Assembly (NCBI GenBank): GCA_003049465.1
Contig: PYSS01000085.1
Coordinates: 25,330-89,329 of the forward strand
DNA length: 64,000 nt
Reading direction: 5' to 3'
From: Magnaporthiopsis rhizophila
Taxonomy: Eukaryota > Ascomycota > Sordariomycetes > Magnaporthales > Magnaporthaceae
Under the pieces are notes generated by a model, which made no database searches, was not told the origin of the DNA, and saw only the letters and a list, made by a program, of their open reading frames with translations. Made by a program: the position numbers and the translations under genes. Shown here piece after piece: positions 58,436 to 64,000 of the stretch (positions within the stretch are counted from its first letter, which is position 1; the number at the start of each line of letters is the position of its first letter).

Positions 58436-61400
58436 ATTTTAACTGATCCTGTTTAGTACCTACCGAAAGTAACAAGCAATAATAATTATATTAACCGCAG
58501 GCAAAAAACCCGAGGATATTATTATTATTGGCAAATTGTATAACAATCTTTTGGCGGCCATACAAATATTTATTACGAAAATCGAAAAATTTAAAAAAGC
58601 TCAAACCAAACCCTATATTACCGTTAAGTTTTACAAATTCCCCTTGCCTGATAAATATAATAAAAAGGATAGCAAAATTAAAATGTTCCTAATTAAATAT
58701 AAAAGGTATTTTTTGTTTTACCAAAACCATTTTTAACAAAAAAAACAGAAAATTGCCTATACAGCCACACGCTTAAATAGTAAAGTTAAAAATTAGTTCA
58801 AATTTATTTAATCTAATTATTTAAAAAAATATAACAAATCCAAAAAAAAACCAAACTAATATTTGCTAATTTCGAAAAATTTGGAAAAAAGGTTGCCAAA
58901 ATTTTCGGATAAATCGATAAAAAATAGATAACCAAAAGAAAATTATTTTAGCTCCGGCAAAAAGGTCCCGCATTAATTTATATTTCCGAATTTCAATAAT
59001 TAATTAATAAGTTTAATTGGACGGAGGATACCAAAATAACCCAATTTTATCAAAAGTTAAAGGATAATATAAAAAATAAGCTATTTAAACAAGAACGATC
59101 TGAAAATTTTGTCAATTATATTATTATAACCATTTGTATTAATAATAAACTATACAAATATTGCTTTGAGAAAAAAATTTAGCAAACTAAACCAGTAGCG
59201 CAAAGCAATAAAACCAACCAGAAAAAAGCAAAATAATAATAATCCATAGCTTACAGTATATATTTTGAACTTATAAATTTTAGCACTGGAGCTATATATT
59301 AGCAAAAGGAATAAAAATATATCAGTTTTAAAAATCCAAAAAACGGGAAATATTTTAAATATAAAAAAAAAGGATATATTAAAAAAAATTATCCGCAAAA
59401 AAACTAATAAATAGCTATTTTTTGCTAAAAAGGCGCATAAAAAAAAAACAAACCCATAACTCCGGCTTTATTTAAAATAATATAATAAATAAAAAAAAAG
59501 CCTATATTCCGGAGCATTATTTAGCTAAACTTATTATTTCGATAAAAATTATATAATTTATTGCTCCGATAAAAATATTATAAAATATTATCCAAAATAA
59601 TAAATTATTATAATATAATAGGTTAATTAATCCCGGTTTGGTAACCAAAAAAAAATTAAAATAAGCACCAATTTTATGGTATTTGAAAAAAAGGATAATA
59701 TAGCAGCATATATTTCGGAGAAATTTAAAAAATTAGCTTAATATAAAAGCGTATCGGATACCTCGGTTAATAATTTTGAGGAAAATTTAAATATAAATAT
59801 AAAAATGGAACAGTTTTTGGGCTAAACGCATTTAATATAAGCTTAAAAAAAATAAAGCTTAATAATATTTAAAAAAATTATAAAAATGGACTTTAATAAT
59901 AAAGGATTTAACAAATAATAATAGTAATATATTATTAATTTTAAAAAATTCCAGCAAAAATTTGATTAGTAACTGATTAATATAAGGAAATAATCCTTTA
60001 TAACCAAAAAAAAAATACGGAAAATATATATTTTATTTAGGTTTTTGAAAATAAATTAATAATTTTGGGATTAGCCTAAACCTATTGGTGGTTTAATGCG
60101 TAAAAAACCGGTGCAAAATGATAAAAAAAAATCTTTGGATTAATTAAAAAATAACCAGTCGGTTACCTATTACGGGGCACTATTCGAAAATATTCCGAAC
60201 CTAAACCAGCGGTTAGTATAATTATATATGCTAAATTACAAAAATATGAACCCTAATGCAGATTATTATAATAAACTTTTTTGGGCCAAATACCTGTATA
60301 ATAATTGCCAATAATATATGGCTAAAAAACTAAAGCACAATTTTTTCCCATAAAAAAAAGGAAAAGGACCAGTGCAATATTTACGATAAAAATACCAGTT
60401 TTTGAAATGGTAAATAGCAAAAATGGGTTACAAAAATTTCGCAATAATTTTCGAGTTATTATTAATGTACCTTATAATATGTTTAGCAGGAATCTTTATA
60501 TACCAGATATATAAGAAACCGGAATATAAGGTATATATAAAAAAAAAATAAGGGCCTGGACAAATAGGGTTGCCCAATTAATAGGAGCAATTAAGGCCCG
60601 AAAGCAGGTGCCCTAAACAAAAAATTAAAAAGCTTACCCAAAAATAGGGCACGGATAAAATAATAACCAGCAAGGTTTTTAACAATAATAATTATTAACC
60701 AGTATAAATATATCAGGATAATAATATATTGGAAAAAGCAAAAAATAAAAATTATAATTAATTATGGAGCCCAAAAAAACTATTTTTCGCTAAAAGCGGT
60801 AAAAAGGTACAATATTCCAATATATTAAAAAAAAAACTATATAACCTTATAATAATAAAATAAAAGCTAATTATGTTTAATAAAGGAAAAATTAATACTA
60901 AAACTGATTAATTTAAATTTTAACTGCTAAAAAAAACCTGCAAAATAACCCTAAACGTTATAAATATAGGAGGGAAAAACCTGATTTTAGGCTTTCCATA
61001 ACTTAAAAAATACAACCCCTTAATAAATTAAATCACCGAACAAATCCAATAAAAGAAATTGCTATTAACTAATAAAAAAGCCCAATAGCCACAGGTCCTG
61101 GATAATAAAAAACGGACGCCAGAAAAGGCAATTACAATAATAGCAAAATTTAGCAATTAACCCTGGCAAACTGCATTAACCAAAATACCAATAAATACAA
61201 ATATAAACAAATCTAACAAATAAAAAATTACCAAAAAAAAACTTAAAAACGTTTCTGAAAAATACCACAAATATTGGAAATTGTTCCAAAAAAATTTGGA
61301 AATGGTATTACCAAAATATGGACCATTTAACCACAAAATTAAGCTTAAACCGGAAGCACAGCTTAAATATCAAAAACTGTACCGATTAAATCCTTGGCAA

Positions 61401-64000
61401 AAAAAGTTATTATAAAAATAGCTTAAAAAAAAAATCAGGAAAAAATTTACCAAACTTTCCAATTTCCCTATGGGATATAAAATTTTATTTGTTCCCAAAA
61501 AAAACGGGGAGGAACAGATATATATCGATTATTATTTATTAAATTAGAAAATAATAAAGGATCGGTATTTTTTATTTTAATTAATAAATTTAGAAATAGG
61601 CTTGGGAAAAATCGGTAATTTATAGCCCTAAATTTATACAAAATATATAGTTTATTAAGGATTAAAAAGGGGGATAAATAAAAAACCGCTTTTCGAACCA
61701 AGCTTAAAATTTTCGAATTATTAGTAATAATTTTCGGGCTTACCAATGCATCAGTTATATTTTAGCGAATAATTAACTATATATTACAAAAATATTTTAA
61801 TATTTTTGCCCTTGCATACCTGAATAATATCCTGATTTTTTCAAAAATATTGGAAAAATACAAATAATATATGCACAAAATATTGCAAAAATTGCAAAAT
61901 GCAAAATTTTTGGTTAACCCGGATAAATATATATGGCATTTTTTAAAGGTGATTTTTTTCGGATTTATTATTAAATAAAAAAAAATCCGGATAAAACCCA
62001 AAAAAATACAGGCAGTAAAAAACTGGCCTATATTTATCACGGTTAAAAAAATATAAAAATTTTTAGGATTTTTAAACTTTTACCGAAAATTTATCCAAAA
62101 TTTTAATAAAAAGGCTATATTATTTACAAATTTTACCAAAAATAACACCTAATTTTATTGGGAAATACAAAAATAAACAGCTTTCGAATTGCTAAAAAAA
62201 ATTATCGTTCAAATACCGGTATTAGCAATACCAAACCCAGAAAAACCTTTCGAAATTAAAATTAATGCATCAAATTTTGCTATCAGGGAACAGTTGGAAC
62301 AGCAAAACGATTAAAAAAGGTTATATTTTTGCGCATTTTTTTTTGCAAAAATTAAATAAACCTAAACTAAATTATTAAATTTATAATAAAAAGCTTTTTA
62401 TTATTATTAAAGCTTTGGACAAATGGAGGGTATATTTGTACAAAACCAATTACCAAATTATAATATACACCGATCACAAAAACCTATCACAATTTACCAC
62501 CAGCCAAATATTAAATAAAAACAAATTTAATAAAGCCAGTTCTTTTAAAATTATAATTTTCGAATTAAAATTAAAAAAAAATTAAAAAACGGCCAAACGG
62601 ATGTTTTAAACCGTTAATCGGACCATTAGGTAAATATACCACCAAAAATATGCATAATTTTAGCCAAAAAACCAAACGGATCCCTGATTTCGGCATAGCA
62701 AATGCTGGCCAAAATAATCCGACAAAAAAGCTAAACCCCAGAAAAAATCCAGCAAATTTATAGCCAAATAGCTAATAAATACCAAAGGATTGCTAAAACC
62801 TGAAAAAGGTTTCGGCAATATTACAGGTTTATAAAAACTCGTACCAAAATACAAAATACAATTAAAAATTACAAAAATTATACAAAAAACAAAACCAACA
62901 GGCACAAACTTTATAATTTATTATAACCTTTACCAGCACCTAACAAAATATAGCAAAAAATTACGGCAAATTTTGTTATAAAACTATCCAAATTAAAAAA
63001 ATCCCTTACAAATATCCAATATAATAGCATTATAATAATAATCGATTAATTTATCAAATATGCTATATATCTGCCATTTAAAAAAAACGCAAAAATTATA
63101 AACCTAACCTATATTTTTATCCGAAATATAATTGCAAAATACAAAATACCGAAACGCATAATTTTAAACCGAAACAAATTATTTAATAGCAAATTTTGAA
63201 AATAGCTTATAACAAACCTAAGCGCAAAATATACCTTTTTTACAATTTATTATCCTTAAATAAATAAATAAATAAAACGAACAAATTAAATTATAAAATA
63301 ATATTTATATTATTTTATTAATTATAAATAAAATAACTGGGTACAATTATTTTTTATAGTACAATTTGCATATAATAGTTTAATATATAAAAATATAGGA
63401 ATTATACCGTTTTATACAAATTATAGGTATATACCTACGGTATATAAAAAATCCAAAGCAAAATTATATACCTCAGCAGCAAAAATACAGGTAAAAAAGC
63501 TTTTTAAACTGCACAAAAACTTTCAGGCAAAATTAAAAAAATTATAATAATGCATATTTATACAGGCCAACAAAAAAAGGATCGAAAAACCAACTTTTAA
63601 AAAAAAAAATAACATTTATCTTTTTTAATATAATATTAAAATAAAACAACCAAATAATAAATTAAACCACAAAAAATTAAAATCGTTCAAAATCCTAAAA
63701 AGGATTTCCAATATTAATTATAAATTTTAGCTGCTATTAACTATAAAAAACCACCCGATTTTTTATATTAATTTGTTTAAACCAGCACCATCAGGGTTTA
63801 AAAATAACAAATTAATAAAAATTAACCCAAAATAAAAGTACAAAATCGAAAAATTTTTGGACAAAAAAGTTATCAATAAAACCAAATATTACCTGGTCAA
63901 ATGGGCAAAGTACAAAATTAAAAAAAATATTTAAAAAAAAAAAACAAACCTAAAAAAAGCGCCAAAAACTTTTAAAAAATACCAGCAAAAAGCCTTTAAT
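58436..64000 (+). pseudogene. El6 gag-pol, RIP-inactivated
   Basis: Gag is open at 58536-58736 (FITKIEKFKKAQTKPYITVK). The zinc knuckle near 59345-59405 has lost its cysteines to Tyr (TGC to TAT-type changes). The reverse transcriptase site near 61816 reads YLNN. Integrase is near 62940-63190, and the chromodomain at about 63840-63990 keeps KYYLVKWAKYK and KAPKTFKKYQQK. No intact frame exceeds about 90 codons. Confidence 0.85.

Larger units (their letters stand above)
53101..64000 (+). mobile_element. El4: Ty3/Gypsy element, 5' end only in window
   Basis: Begins with a 462-bp 5' LTR (53101-53562), preceded by CCAGG as the possible target duplication, then gag until El5 enters at 54233. Its remaining part and 3' LTR are not reached in this window, so the end coordinate is simply the window edge. 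Confidence 0.75.
54233..64000 (-). mobile_element. El5: Ty3/Gypsy element inserted in El4 gag, itself split by El6
   Basis: Minus orientation. The 3' LTR is at 54233-54690, followed (reading +) by the antisense frame, chromodomain, integrase and part of reverse transcriptase, until El6 enters at 57974. The possible left target duplication is TATAT (54228-54232). The rest and its 5' LTR lie beyond the window, so the end given is the window edge. Confidence 0.75.
57974..64000 (+). mobile_element. El6: Ty3/Gypsy chromodomain retrotransposon, cut by window end
   Basis: Plus orientation, inserted in El5 reverse transcriptase (left target bases ATCCC, 57969-57973). The 5' LTR is 462 bp (57974-58435). 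It has gag, protease region, reverse transcriptase, RNase H, integrase and chromodomain; the window ends just after the chromodomain, so the 3' LTR is missing here. It is uninterrupted in the window and serves as the reference for the other copies. Confidence 0.88.

Noticed and set aside
30614..64000. CRISPR or satellite array
   Set aside because: Repeats are LTRs and LTR-internal arrays at element ends, with no regular repeat-spacer pattern.

Overview
This is a nuclear genome segment of a filamentous ascomycete (Pezizomycotina, most likely a Sordariomycete). The evidence is: genes with short introns (63 to 135 bp) using GT-AG borders and CTRAC/CTAAC-like branch points; a fungal-type indoleamine 2,3-dioxygenase, a fungal OPT transporter, a HET-domain gene and a PKS-NRPS remnant; and heavy repeat-induced point mutation (RIP) of retrotransposons. 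No rRNA, tRNA or CRISPR could be supported.

Left two thirds (1 to about 30.2 kb, GC-rich, gene-bearing). Five genes look intact: indoleamine 2,3-dioxygenase (78-1610, +), an OPT-family oligopeptide transporter (2367-4895, +, 3 exons), a Mep/Amt ammonium transporter (12609-14489, +, 6 exons including an 11-bp microexon), a 1794-residue protein joining an HSP90-type ATPase fold to a C-terminal DUF3883/NO VEIN nuclease-like domain (16858-22834, +, 8 exons, one probable GC-AG intron), and a cytochrome P450 (23484-25490, -, 4 exons). Between them lie decayed genes: a cysteine-rich zinc-ribbon array (5445-6205, -), a HET-domain gene with four in-frame TAG/TAA stops and a 4-bp duplication frameshift (6776-9470, +), and a chimeric remnant of a secondary-metabolite locus in which a Diels-Alderase-like gene runs directly into the C and A domains of a PKS-NRPS (26335-29846, +). 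Purine/pyrimidine tracts and short dispersed repeats link the 5-6 kb, 9.6 kb and 16 kb regions.

Right part (about 30.3 to 64 kb, very AT-rich). This is a stack of six Ty3/Gypsy chromodomain retrotransposons (named El1 to El6 here) of one LTR family (TGTTAC...GTAACA). El1 (+, 30614-52648, TSD GCTGA) is split by El2 (-, 31015-38356, TSD CCCAG), which sits inside its 5' LTR, and by El3 (-, 40171-47480, TSD CCTAT), which sits in its gag-pol. El4 (+, starts 53101) is split by El5 (-, starts 54233), and El5 is split by El6 (+, starts 57974, runs off the window). All coding frames are destroyed by C-to-T/G-to-A change. The paired LTRs of El1, El2 and El3 have identical lengths (491/491, 518/518, 473/473), so the change is almost purely substitution.

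Most notable observations: (i) in every complete element the outward-facing LTR edge is nearly unmutated while the same sequence in the partner LTR's inward-facing edge is strongly RIP-mutated; (ii) a conserved reading frame on the strand opposite to gag-pol lies between the chromodomain and the 3' LTR in four copies; (iii) the LTRs are mosaics with exchanged central regions; (iv) the metabolite-locus remnant abuts the AT-rich block.

The intact genes are ordinary and do not form an operon or cluster. Functional links (nitrogen/tryptophan/peptide uptake; P450 with the megasynthase remnant) are inference only.
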